Part shown: positions 1 through 9,446 of the stretch, one piece after another | Position numbering within the stretch: the stretch's first letter is position 1 | How the letters are laid out: each line of letters opens with the position of its first letter | From: Neolecta irregularis DAH-3 | Lineage: Eukaryota > Ascomycota > Neolectomycetes > Neolectales > Neolectaceae | Direction of reading: 5' to 3' | DNA length: 11,640 bases | Assembly: GCA_001929475.1 (NCBI GenBank) | Contig: LXFE01003445.1 | Coordinates: forward strand, 1-11,640 | Notes under the pieces: model-generated | Databases searched by the model: none | Seen by the model: the letters and a program-made list of their open reading frames with translations, nothing else | What the model was told of the DNA's origin: nothing | Made by a program: the position numbers and the translations under genes

Positions 1-3000
1 GCTGCCAGCGCCTCACTCGCAGCGCCGCTGGTGCAGCTGCACCTCGACGTGCACGGCCAGCTGTCCGGCCTCGCACTGCACGCAAATCTGCTCGCACTGC
101 CCCTCCGCGCCCCCGGCTGCCGCTCCTTCCACGTCTTCTACTACCTGCTCGCCGGCGCTACCCCGCAGGAGCGCCAGTTCCTCGTGCTGCTGCCGCCTCA
201 CGAATACGCCTATCTCGCCCAGTCGGGCGCCTATGCCAACCCCGACCCCGCAAAGGACGACGCCGCAAACGCCGACGACCTCAGAGCCGCCCTCAAGTCA
301 ATCGGCATCAAGGGCAAGAAGCTGCAGAGCATCTACCAGATCCTCTCCGGCATCCTGCTCCTGGGCAACGTCAAGATCGCAAACGGCTTCCTGCAAAACG
401 AAGCCGTCCTCGAAGAAGTCGCCAGCTTGTTCGAGATCGAGCCGGATCGCTTTGCAAAGTTTCTCCACAATGAGCATGTTCGCGATGCCCTCGCTTTGAC
501 AATATACGCAAGTCTGTGGGGCTGGATCGTCAACCTAGTCAACCTCAAGCTCAAACCCGTCGAAGAAACCCAAGCCGTAGTCTCGGTCCTCGAGGTCCCT
601 GCAGCAAACGGCAGCTTCTGGAAAGCTTATGCTGGCGAAAGAATTCAAAATGAAGTCTTCAAACATGTCTTTACCAATTCGTGCGGTTTAAATAAAGAAA
701 TGATCGACGACGGCCTGGATATCGGAGGTGACATCAAGATCTCGTCCGAGTGCATCGATCTGCTCGAGGAAATCAAAGCAACTCTTGGCCAGGGTGTCTA
801 TTCCGGAAACCCGCTGTACAAAGACACTGCTGCTGGCTTTGAAGTCACTCATGCCTGCGGACAGCAAAAATACCTCAGAAGCGAGTTCATCGAGTCTCCC
901 ACTTTGTTGCCAGAAATAGTAGTTCAGGCGGATGAAGGCTCGCTTTTCCGTGATCTTCCAACCCCAAAATTGCGCTCAACAATGGCCGATGAATCGATAC
1001 AAGTAGTCATGGACATCATTGAATCAGCCCGAATGTGGAATGTCGTATGCCTCGATCGGGGAAATTCGTGGGACGCTGCTTATGTTGGCCAACAAGTCCG
1101 GTCGTGGTACCTTTGCGAATGGATCACACGAAAGCGATTTGCAGATTACACCTGTGAATTTCCCCATGCTGAATTTCAAGATCAGTACGCGCCACTATTA
1201 CAAGGTAATCTCATGGAGTCGTACCTTTCCTATCGCGGTTTATCCCGCGGTGATGTCAGCGTCGGACGAGAAAGAGTCTGGATGAACGAATCTAGCTGGA
1301 CACTGCTCGAGGAAGAACTCGACTATATTGTCGGCGATTTCGCAGCTTCAACTTCTAATGCAACCCAAAGTTTGCGACGTCCAGAAACGCTCGGAACAGA
1401 CTCAAGGAGTGCATATCTCGGTGCGGCCATGCCTACCCGCAACGCAAGCCGTGAAGGCCTTCTCAGGAATATGGCCGATTACGACAAAACTCCCGCCATG
1501 TATGACGACAAAGATGTCGAGCAAGGCAAGTCAGGCAACGTTGTCCAAGAACTACGGACCTCCTTCTCTCGGAGATTCTGGGTCTTTATCACTTGGTCTT
1601 GTACATGGTGGATACCCGCATTCGTCTTGACTCACATCGGAAGAATGAAGCGGCCCGATGTTCGCATGGCCTGGAGAGAGAAGGTGACGCTGTGTATTTT
1701 GATTTTCCTCCTTGACGCCTTTATTATATTTTACATTGTTTTCTTTGGACCTCTTCTTTGTCCGGAATGGGATAAAGTTTGGAATGCCAAGGAAGTCGGC
1801 TATCATCAAGGCGACAACGATTTCTGGGTCAGTGTTCGTGGTCAAGTTTACGATATTTCCAAATTTTGGCGTCTTCAACATTCTGATACGAACGCGGAAA
1901 CAACCGCTAGTAACATGCAACAATTCGCGGGATTGGATTTAACTCCATACTTTCCAGTGCCATTAACGGTAGGATGTCCTGGACTTGTAAAAGATTCCTC
2001 AATATTGTTACAGTTCAATGACACAATCATCGATTCTTCCGCAGTTCACAATAGTGGCCCACTTCAACAACCTGTTCAAGCCTCTGCCCTGCACGATATA
2101 AACTGGTATCCAAACACATTCTTACCCAAAATGAAAACATTTCAAAAAGGCGACCTCGTCGTCGCAAAAAACGAAATCGAATCCCAAGGTCTGGATAATA
2201 ACAAATACTGGGCCACCATCGATAATCATCTCTACGATCTTTCAGATTACTTTTATACCCAGCAAATGTTTGCTGGTGCCGCTTCATACTCCTTCCTGGA
2301 CTCTAGTGTCGAATCGTTATTTAAAAACAACCCTGGTGGCGATATTACAGCCGCGTGGAACAACCCTTCAACGATGAACGAGACTGCGCGTACCAACAAC
2401 TTCAACTGCATAAAGAATGTATTCTCTGCAGGTCGTGTCGATTTCAGAAAGTCTGCTCGTTGCCAAGCAAATAATTACATTCTCCTCGGATTCACCATCC
2501 TCCTATGTTCCGTCATTCTTTCAAAATTCTTGGCAGCACTACAATTTGGCTCCAAGAAGCGCCCCGCAATGCAAGATAAGTTTGTCATCTGCCAAATACC
2601 AGCATATACTGAAGGAGAAGACCAGCTGCGCAAGTCGATTGACTCGCTAACCTCTTTGAAATATCATGACCAGCGAAAGTTGCTTTTTATCGTCTGTGAT
2701 GGTATGATTACTGGCAGAGGCAATGATCGGCCTACACCACGAATCGTTCTTGATATTCTTGGAGTTGATCCAAAGATAGAACCTCCCGCTCTGCCATTCA
2801 AGGTATCTTGTAATGCTACTCGACCTAATTACATAGTCTGTCGCGGAAGGATCGAAACAGCTAAATTATGGCAAGGTTTACTCTGGTCTCTACGAATACG
2901 AGGGTCGCGTTATCCCGTTCCTAGTAGTTGTCAAAGTGGGCGCAAACGAGAAATTTAAACCCGGCAATCGAGGAAAACGAGACAGTCAAGTTATTGTATT

Positions 3001-4308
3001 CAACTTTTTAAACCGCCTGTTGCACAAATCTCCAATGACGCCGCTCGAACTCGAAGTATATCACCAGATCAACAATGTGATCGGAGTCAATCCCGATTTC
3101 TACGAGTTTCTCCTGACGGTGGACGCCGATACAGAGGTCACTGAAGATTCCCTCAACCAATTGGTGGCTGCTTGTGCAAATGACAAATCCATCATAGGCA
3201 TTTGCGGTGAAACAAGCTTGCAAAATGAAGATAATTCCTGGTGGACAATGATTCAGGTATACGAGTATTACATTTCTCACCATCTCGCAAAAGCTTTTGA
3301 AAGTCTATTTGGCAGTGTCACTTGTTTGCCAGGATGGTAAACCTTTCCCCTCACTTCAACTTACCCTTAGTTTTTCAATGTACCGTATCAAGAACGATAG
3401 AGGCCATCCCATCATTTGTTCCAGTAGAATCATTGAAGAGTATGCCGATAACCATGTTGATACATTGCACAAGAAAAATTTACTCTCCCTCGGCGAAGAC
3501 CGATTCTTGACTACGCTCATGATGAAACACTTTCCAACGATGAAAATGAAATTCGCACCTGATGCATATGCAAAGACTGCTGCTCCAGAAACTTGGGGGG
3601 TATTGTTATCTCAGCGTCGTCGATGGATCAATTCTACCATCCACAACCTAATGGAACTCTGCACCCTCCAAGAGCTCTGTAGTATTTGTTGCTTCTCGAT
3701 GCGATTTGTGGTATTGATTGACCTTTTTGGAACTTTAACATTACCCGCGACGGTTGTATATCTCGGTTATCTAATTTATAGAGTCTCTTCAGGTGGGGGA
3801 AGCTTTCCTTTGATTTCGGTCATTATGTTGGCAGCAGTATATGGACTCCAGGCTATCATCTTCTTGCTCAGGCGACAGTGGCAACATGTAAATGTTCCAA
3901 CTTGCATACATTCTAACTTTGAGATCGGCTGGATGATTATTTATTTACTTGCGTATCCTGTATATTCATTCGCGTTGCCTGTGTATTCGGTATCCTACTC
4001 TCTACACTTGTTCTGACAACCAGTTCTGGAAGATGGATGATTTTTCTTGGGGAGACACTCGCCGAACCATTGATGAAAAGGCCGGCAAGAAGCTGGTCGT
4101 TCAAGAGGAAGGCGACTTTGATGATTCGATGATCCCGATGAAAACTTGGGATGAATACAACCACGAACTCTTGAATGAAGATATTAGAGCTGAGAGTGTT
4201 GCTTCTGGACAAGCCGGGACTCATTCTAGAATGTCCAGTCATGCAGAATCGGAAATAGGCTCACCCTCATGGTATGGAGGAGCAAGCTTGAAGCGGTATA
4301 TGGGATAG
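1..4308 (+). CDS. Chitin synthase with myosin-motor-like domain (class V/VII type), 5'-partial, four exons
   Basis: Membrane enzyme that polymerises UDP-GlcNAc into chitin at growth sites. Exons are 1-2802, 2837-3336, 3371-3989 and 4024-4308; the spliced frame gives 1401 residues. It is open at base 1 with no ATG, so the N-terminus lies outside the window (I infer 150-200 residues missing). Seen in order: a degenerate myosin-head-like region (about 1-350, with [12 protein letters not shown] and [10 protein letters not shown]); membrane segments near 525-547 and 562-586; two cytochrome-b5-like segments near 591-630 and 717-753; another membrane segment near 825-848; then the chitin synthase core with DAD (1030-1032), EDR (1143-1145) and QRRRW (1182-1186); three more membrane segments (1211-1239, 1246-1267, 1285-1307); and DDFSWGDTR (1312-1320). 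The tail after this is only about 81 residues and I see no DEK_C domain, which most relatives have. The three frame changes are introns, not damage. The CsmB-like FHVFYYL stretch slightly favours class VII, but the class is uncertain. Confidence 0.95.
2803..2836 (+). other. Chitin synthase intron 1, 34 nt
   Basis: It starts GTATCT and ends ACATAG, with a CTAAT branch-like motif nine bases before the 3' end. It lies between codons. Removal joins LPFK to [15 protein letters not shown], the sequence expected for this enzyme family. Confidence 0.92.
3337..3370 (+). other. Chitin synthase intron 2, 34 nt
   Basis: It starts GTAAAC and ends CCTTAG, and splits a Cys codon after its second base. Removal gives TCLPGCFSMYRIK, a conserved stretch of chitin synthases. 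CTTAC near the 3' end may be the branch site. Confidence 0.92.
3990..4023 (+). other. Chitin synthase intron 3, 34 nt
   Basis: It starts GTATCC and ends AACCAG, between codons, with CTGAC as a likely branch site. Removal joins LPVYS to [13 protein letters not shown], as in the family. Confidence 0.92.
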
Positions 4309-4391
4309 TTGGGAATATCCTAAGCAGGCTCTACATTGGAATAATGAGAGGGTGTATTGTTTATTTTTCATGAAATTAAATTCCCTTATCT

Positions 4392-4525
4392 ATCTCGGAT
4401 GTAACCCTTTATCTATCTCGGATGGTATCGAACTCCCTTTCTATCTCGGATGTAACCCTTTATCTATCTCGGATGGTATTGAACTCCCTTTCTATCTCGG
4501 ATGGTATCGAACTCCATTTTACTCA
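4392..4525. repeat. Tandem repeat array between two convergent genes, 51-bp higher-order unit
   Basis: Two adjacent 51-bp copies (4392-4442 and 4443-4493) differ at one base (C4429 versus T4480). Each 51-bp unit consists of a 23-bp and a 28-bp sub-unit that both begin ATCTCGGATG. A third, divergent 28-bp-type copy follows from 4494. The next ATCTCGGATGGTA, at 4526-4538, lies inside the coding end of the ofd1 gene on the opposite strand. The array fills most of the 210 bp between the chitin synthase stop and the ofd1 stop, so it probably lies in the 3' UTR of one or both transcripts. Confidence 0.93.
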
Positions 4526-6075
4526 ATCTCGGATGGTACCTCTTCGAAATCGAACTGTCCAAAGATATCCCATTTACAGCAAAGTGCCAGACTACTAACA
4601 TATTTCGTAAAACCAAGCAACCCGGCGTCTCTCATGACTATAGTTAATACATTAAATTCTGGAGTTTGGTTGTGCAAAATCCCCCCTGCGCCAGACTGAT
4701 AAACGGAAGGGTCACTTTCTCCTTCATCATCAGTCATATACACCTGATACCCGCCCATATTCCCACTTTCCCACCCTTCAGAGGGTGTAAGATCGAGTAC
4801 AACTTCGACCAGAGTATTACTCTCACTCGTAGCTAATGTATAATCAAGACCAGGCCGGAATTTCCTTGCCAGAACATTGTTTGTCGTGATTTCAAGTCCT
4901 GTCACTTCTCGAAGCCATATTGTAAAAGCTTTAGAGGTGAATACTTTGACCAAATCTGAGGCGAAATGATCGAAATCATTGCGTTGATAGAGATAACGAT
5001 GCTTCGTAGGCGGTGTGGCAGTAGACCAAGGTTTGATTAGGTTTCCTTCTTCAACAATCTTCATTTTCATTGCCTGAGCAATTTCTTCATTGAGGAATCC
5101 ATCAATGCGAATAATACTGTCGTCGCAGAATCTACTGCAGAGTTTTTGTTTAGAATCTTCTAATAACAGAACGTCATTGATCCAATTTTCCAAGGCTAGC
5201 TCCGATTCAACACATTGCTCAAATGTTGGCTTTGGCTCGTCTAGTGCTCCTCGTTCCCTGATTGAATTCAGCGAACTCCCAAAGGTTTCTTCTTTAGGCC
5301 CATGGAACCAGCCACTGATCGCCATTCGATCTTGATCTACCAGTATCTCCTCGACATCATGAAACGATTTACCCGGTGTCACTGAAAAAAGGCAGATTCG
5401 GTTCCACAAGGGCGAGATTGTCTTGCACCACATGGTTTCCGGATGCCCATGCGTGACAGTATCGTACAGTCTCAAGGCACCACCGTACTCCGGCTTCCAA
5501 TCCTGGGCAAGGTACAAAATATAGCTGACCTTTCTAGTTCCGATCACATCGTCGTGGGTCAACAAGTGGCAGCCTTTCGAGTATAAATTGATGCTCATAT
5601 CCACGGAATCATTCAATTCACCACAAGAAGTGATAGTCTGGACAAATTCACGAAACTGGGACGAGTAGAGGGCGGCCCGTAGTTTTAGTAGCGCGGGGAG
5701 CTTTTGCGCGTCTGCGACAGACAGAGCTGAAAGATTCGCGAGGTCGACGGTTTGCCCGACTCTATAAATGTCTGTTTCCTTGGATTCAAAGGTTATGTGA
5801 GTAAGAACTTCTTTTTTGGCCGCAGCCAACAAGGTGGGGTTCGCGAGTGAGTCGATTACACAGTGCTTGAACCTGGAATTAGCAAGGCTCACATCAGCCG
5901 TAGCGTAATACGGCACCGATGCGGCGTACAGAGCCGCCCGTGAATCCGCAGACTGCAGCAGCCCAGGGGAAAATGCCTCAGCCGTGGAGAGAGGCGGCGG
6001 CGACGGCGACATACCGTTTAGTGATCCGGCTTGGTGGAAATAATAAAAAGTAAAAACTGTTTCATACCGACTCAT
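4519..6075 (-). CDS. ofd1: Ofd1/Tpa1-family prolyl hydroxylase (2-oxoglutarate/Fe(II) dioxygenase)
   Basis: One uninterrupted exon of 518 residues. Family members hydroxylate a proline of ribosomal protein uS12 using Fe(II), oxygen and 2-oxoglutarate; S. pombe Ofd1 also controls the sterol regulator Sre1 in response to oxygen, and S. cerevisiae Tpa1 affects translation termination. The N-terminal catalytic half carries the family stretch KETDIYRVGQTVDLANL (about 99-115), the iron ligands H174, D176 and H239, and R250 for 2-oxoglutarate, followed by SGWFHGP. The C-terminal half (from about 310) matches the non-catalytic Ofd1 C-terminal domain and ends in an acidic tail. The first 21 residues look unlike the family, and Met22 (ATG at 6012) is an alternative start. 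Several ATGs precede the start used here. It lies in the same direction as, and 190 bp downstream of, SEC5. The last codons overlap sequence related to the neighbouring repeat array. Confidence 0.95.
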   Translation of the reverse strand: MSRYETVFTFYYFHQAGSLNGMSPSPPPLSTAEAFSPGLLQSADSRAALYAASVPYYATADVSLANSRFKHCVIDSLANPTLLAAAKKEVLTHITFESKETDIYRVGQTVDLANLSALSVADAQKLPALLKLRAALYSSQFREFVQTITSCGELNDSVDMSINLYSKGCHLLTHDDVIGTRKVSYILYLAQDWKPEYGGALRLYDTVTHGHPETMWCKTISPLWNRICLFSVTPGKSFHDVEEILVDQDRMAISGWFHGPKEETFGSSLNSIRERGALDEPKPTFEQCVESELALENWINDVLLLEDSKQKLCSRFCDDSIIRIDGFLNEEIAQAMKMKIVEEGNLIKPWSTATPPTKHRYLYQRNDFDHFASDLVKVFTSKAFTIWLREVTGLEITTNNVLARKFRPGLDYTLATSESNTLVEVVLDLTPSEGWESGNMGGYQVYMTDDEGESDPSVYQSGAGGILHNQTPEFNVLTIVMRDAGLLGFTKYVSSLALCCKWDIFGQFDFEEVPSEIE

Positions 6076-6168
6076 GATATCTACATGAACACATAAACTC
6101 CATTATTGACCTACTACAACCACCATAAATCCCAGAGAAATTCTCCCATTATGCTCCTTAAGTAACAT
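6062..6168 (-). promoter_or_regulatory. Cluster of six upstream ATGs before ofd1, including a start-stop ATG-TAG
   Basis: On the - strand, upstream ATGs open short frames at 6168-6103 (21 codons plus stop), 6149-6114 (11 codons plus stop) and 6103-6062 (13 codons plus stop, running out of frame across the ofd1 ATG at 6075). An ATG directly followed by TAG lies at 6086-6081, five bases before that ATG. Two further ATGs lie inside these frames. They matter only if transcription starts upstream of them, which the sequence does not show. Confidence 0.55.
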
Positions 6169-6265
6169 CAACGTCGAGCAGCGCTTCCTGAGACCCGGTG
6201 GCCCTGCTTGTCTTTCGTTGTAATCATCTCTCTAGGCTTTTTAAAACACAGAAAATGAGTCTAAT
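6076..6265 (-). promoter_or_regulatory. Intergenic stretch: SEC5 3' end and ofd1 promoter/leader
   Basis: This 190-bp gap between the SEC5 stop and the ofd1 ATG must hold the SEC5 terminator and the ofd1 promoter. No clear TATA box or known factor site was seen; the upstream ATGs listed separately are the main visible feature. Confidence 0.6.
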
Positions 6266-9200
6266 TCATCTTAGCAGAAACAAGGAGAGCATGCCTACCG
6301 AAGTCGATTTTCTACTGCTCACAAGAACTTTCTTAACGTTGGCCAACTCCGCTGTCAGGTCTTCGTTCAGAGTGGGCCCAATCTGGTACGCTTGTTCGAT
6401 AGTCTGGTATATCATCTGGAGTGTATCTGAAGCCTTTTGAGAGACATAGTAGTTTAGGGTTTGATGGAAGAATTCGACTTCAAGTGTAGCTTGTAACATA
6501 CCTCCCATTCCGAATGAAAGGACTTTTCGAAAGCATTGGAGAATCTCGTGAGTCAAGTGTTCTAATAAGAACTGCAAAACACGCTGAACCAAGCTAGGAG
6601 TAACAGTGGAAACTTGCGAGTGGACCAAAACTAGGGAGAATAGTGCTTCAAACACGTACGAGCGAACTTCTAAGACAAATTAATCTTTATTTATAGAGAG
6701 CGTTACCAGTCGGTTTACCCATTTCCAGCCAATCGACTAATGGCCTTAGTATGCCGGAGCGAACTGTTTCAGCGATAGCAGACATTTTTCTCTTTGTGAA
6801 TTCGTGAAATAATTTAACATCTAGCTGTTGTAGTGAGCTGTTTAGCGTTTTGATGTCGTCTGTCATGCTAATAACCGTAGCATTCTCAAACTGATTAATT
6901 AATTTGGGAATAATATTGTTTTTCAAGAGCGCAATATTGCTTATGGCCAACAGGATACGAGTTTCCTAGAATCGGTTTGATTTCTAGTGAAGACATACCG
7001 ACTCTGAGATATCAACTCTACGCTCATCGCCTACGATGGCGAGATCCAATCGACTTGAAGATCGAGGTTCCACTGCATTTGTTGCGAGGGCAAGCTTGTA
7101 AACACTCTCAAATGCAACGTACAACGAGCCAAGAAACTGTGACTTGAGAAATGCCACCAAGGATGGCGACGGAGGTGCCTAAAGTAAATAATCGTAGTGA
7201 ATAGTAGACAGGTACCACAACTGTATTCAAAGCGGGATGTTTGCTTCCCTCTGCAACTACGACAGCCTTTTGCAGACCGGCTACGACTCGTCTTTCAAAC
7301 GCATGGAATTTGGCAGGGAATTCTGTAACGTCCGGATCGTCCTTTGCACGAATCCAATCTTCGAGCAAGCGCGCTTGTTTGGCATCTAGGTGTTTAAAGA
7401 TATATTCGTCACTGCTTATTTTACCTCTTTGCCAAGCTTGACATATGGCTCTGGTGCACCGATCTCTCACCTTGGAAATCATTGACCGATAGAGTTCTAT
7501 AACATGGGGTGTGGGTTTAAGCGCAGCAATTTCCATAGCCATATCTGCGAGACTATTGAGCAAGGCGGGAAGAACGATCGTGGCACCAACAACAGAGGCG
7601 TGAGGTGGAAGAAACGCAAATTCAGTAGGCATTGGAACGGAACCTGTTGTCGCTTCCTCTTCCTCCTCCTGAATTGAAGGTATCTCGGCAGTCGGTAAAG
7701 CAATAGGTGGATTACAAAATATCTCACTGATGGTATTCGCGAGAAGAAGTAATAAATCTTCTGCCATCGATTGACACCGAAGCGTCTCTTTTTCCGTCAA
7801 CTTGTGATGTTTTTTTGATCTCGCTTGGGGCCCAAGGGGAAGAGACTATGATATGAGTACGCATCTTTGGGTGACCCACTATTTGAGCTCTGCCTTGTAC
7901 GAATGTCATGGCTGTTTTCCAAAAATCGATGGGACCTCGAGCCAAAGACTTTGTGATCTCTCGTACCATTTCTGTAACCGCGTCCCACATGTTATTGATT
8001 GGTAAGGGATCAAATTTTGCAACATTGGATTTTCGAGATGCTAACAAGAGATACGCGGTGACATCTTCATTAGACGGAGTCCTTCGTGTCAAGAGCTTCT
8101 GTCGAATCGCTAAACTGTTAGAGATTACGACTTGAGGGCATACTTTCAATGTTAATTCGATGTTTATTGGTCACATCTTTAATTTTTTGCGTCAGATGGG
8201 AATACTGAGCTTGAAGGAAAAACCAAATAGGATTGTCATTGATGCCCAGTTCCAGGAGTGTTCTATGTGTGAGTGTTTGCGGAAATTCAGGATATACCCA
8301 ATAATCCTGAGATGTTCTGCATTGCTTCGTGTAGGATCTCGAAGTCTAGTCCATAAGGTTTCGGTAAAGTTGCCAGTGACACGTTCTACTTCTCCCCAGA
8401 CTTTTTCAAACACCCGTCTCTGACTATTGCCGGAAGGAAACCGAGAGACATCTTGCTTGTACTCCTCGAATAACATTTCGCCCTTTTGGTATTCCCGAAC
8501 AAAAGCTGCGTGATCGTTCTAGAGGCCGTCAAATAACAAAAGAACTAGGAATAGATATACTTTCGCCGCATGTCCCATTAATGAAGGGGGCATATTAAAA
8601 AAGGATTTGTAGCGTTCAAGGACTGACAAAGCAGCCCGTAGACGATCGGCTTTTGTTTTATTCTCCAAAATCGGCTGAAAAATAAGGTTTGCATTGGCTT
8701 TGGCATCTGAAAAATCATTAGATAAAGGCACTGAGCGTCTCTAACCGGCTATGATATTCTTAAGCGGACCCACTCCATAATCCTTCTCCCTATTCAAAGT
8801 GGCGGCCCGCATTTCGTTGTAAACAGTATCAATGGTTGTCTTTGCGGTGACAAATCGATCAAAGTTGTTTTCAACAAGACCTCGCAGGGCTTCTGATCGC
8901 AGATCGATCGACCTGTTTAGTATCTCTAATCCTTGCTCTAATTCCAGAAATGTAGAGTCTGAATGAACGTCCCGTAAATAATCTCTCGGGGAGAAGTTCT
9001 TGGAAGATATTGTATATTTTGCGCCTTCTCGTGTTAACAAAGTGGCCGAAAAAGGGTTGTCAGTACGCAAGTCAAGCTGTTTGTCTACGGGCAAGCCCTT
9101 GAGACGGAGAATCCTAACATTTAGCAGAGAACATTGGAATATCGCATGCTCCATCGGACTTTCTATATCGCCCAGAGGATCGGGCTCGTTACTGGACAAA

Positions 9201-9370
9201 GTCTCACCATCTATTGGGCCTCCAGCCAAGCCAAGAGGAAAGCCGTTTTTGCGACCGTCGCCGAGATCATTCTGTGCGCTTGTCGGATCCTGCCAAAGAT
9301 CTGGTTCCAAATTGTTGATCCGATAGAATTTGAATAGCGCATTCGCCTGCTCGGGGTCGTGGATGTCCAT
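6266..9370 (-). CDS. SEC5: Exocyst complex subunit Sec5, nine exons
   Basis: Subunit of the octameric exocyst, which tethers secretory vesicles to the plasma membrane at sites of polarised growth. Exons in transcript order: 9370-8746, 8706-8561, 8518-8298, 8262-8144, 8109-7880, 7845-7216, 7178-6999, 6965-6707, 6669-6266. They join without a frame break into 937 residues, close to yeast Sec5 (about 970). Family landmarks: an N-terminal FYRINNLEPDLW segment; the coiled-coil Sec5 core with LRSEALRGLVENNFDRFV and YNEMR before residue 208; ANANLIFQPILENK just after the first junction; SKKHHKL; a run of five Glu; and the C-terminal FGMGGMLQATLEVEF motif. The ATG at 9370 was chosen because the frame opens upstream only to a GTG at 9403, with a stop just before it. 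Exons 1-2 are joined in the middle of a continuous family motif, which supports the splicing. It is divergent from the scn1-like gene. Confidence 0.94.
6670..6706 (-). other. SEC5 intron 8, 37 nt
   Basis: It starts GTAACG and ends TCTTAG, with ATTAAT near the 3' end. It splits a Glu codon after its first base. Removal gives GKPTEVRSYVFEALF, a conserved Sec5 stretch. Confidence 0.9.
6966..6998 (-). other. SEC5 intron 7, 33 nt
   Basis: It starts GTATGT and ends TTCTAG, between codons. It is the shortest intron here and a multiple of three, with an in-frame TAG as its fifth codon. Removal joins RRVDISES to ETRILLAISN. Confidence 0.87.
7179..7215 (-). other. SEC5 intron 6, 37 nt
   Basis: It starts GTACCT and ends CTTTAG, between codons. 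Removal joins ALNTVV to APPSPSLVAFLKSQF. A second GT six bases further in (GTCTAC) would keep frame with two extra residues and is the less likely donor. Confidence 0.8.
7846..7879 (-). other. SEC5 intron 5, 34 nt
   Basis: It starts GTGGGT, a weaker donor, and ends TCATAG, between codons. Removal joins GRAQI to SLPLGPQARSKKHHK, matching the conserved basic motif of Sec5. Confidence 0.82.
8110..8143 (-). other. SEC5 intron 4, 34 nt
   Basis: It starts GTATGC and ends GTTTAG, with CTAAC as branch site. It splits a Thr codon after its first base. A CAG five bases earlier is ruled out as acceptor because it leads straight to a stop codon. Confidence 0.85.
8263..8297 (-). other. SEC5 intron 3, 35 nt
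   Basis: It starts GTATAT and ends ACATAG, and splits a Gly codon after its second base. Removal joins RIIG to TLLELGINDNPIW, the expected Sec5 sequence. Confidence 0.88.
8519..8560 (-). other. SEC5 intron 2, 42 nt
   Basis: It starts GTATAT and ends CTCTAG, between codons. It is the longest intron here and a multiple of three; its final in-frame codon is TAG. Removal joins GHAAK to NDHAAFVREYQKGE. Confidence 0.88.
8707..8745 (-). other. SEC5 intron 1, 39 nt
   Basis: It starts GTTAGA and ends TTTCAG, with CTAAT as branch site, and splits an Asp codon after its first base. The length is a multiple of three, but the first intron codon in frame is TAG. Confidence 0.9.
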
Positions 9371-9446
9371 CAGTCTGGGACCTATTTGTTGGTGTGGGGT
9401 CACGATAGCGATAAGTCACGGAAAGATATAAACCATCGCACTCCTC
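9371..9446. promoter_or_regulatory. Shared divergent promoter of SEC5 and the scn1-like gene, 76 bp
   Basis: Only 76 bp separate the two divergent ATGs, so both genes must share promoter and leader sequence here, or start transcription within each other. Two GATA cores lie on the + strand, at 9404 and 9410; the second reads GATAAG, the classic fungal GATA-factor site. A TATAAA at 9427-9432 is too close to the ATG at 9447 to serve as its TATA box. Confidence 0.7.

Noticed and set aside
2803-4023. Reading-frame breaks in the chitin synthase, suggesting a pseudogene
   Set aside because: Each break coincides with a 34-nt GT...AG segment whose removal restores conserved family sequence, so they are introns.
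4296-4327. Possible extra 32-nt intron at the end of the chitin synthase (GTATAT...GCAG)
   Set aside because: Using it gives only a short unrelated tail before a stop and no DEK_C sequence.
4352-4699. + strand frame with a repeating peptide
   Set aside because: The 51-bp repeat is 17 codons long, so any open frame through it repeats; the rest lies antisense to the ofd1 coding end.
9371-9403. Upstream extension of Sec5 to a GTG codon at 9403
   Set aside because: GTG is not a normal fungal nuclear start, a stop lies just before it, and the ATG at 9370 begins the family-like sequence.
9427-9432. TATAAA as TATA box for the scn1-like gene
   Set aside because: It is only 15 bases before the ATG, too close for a normal transcription start plus leader.
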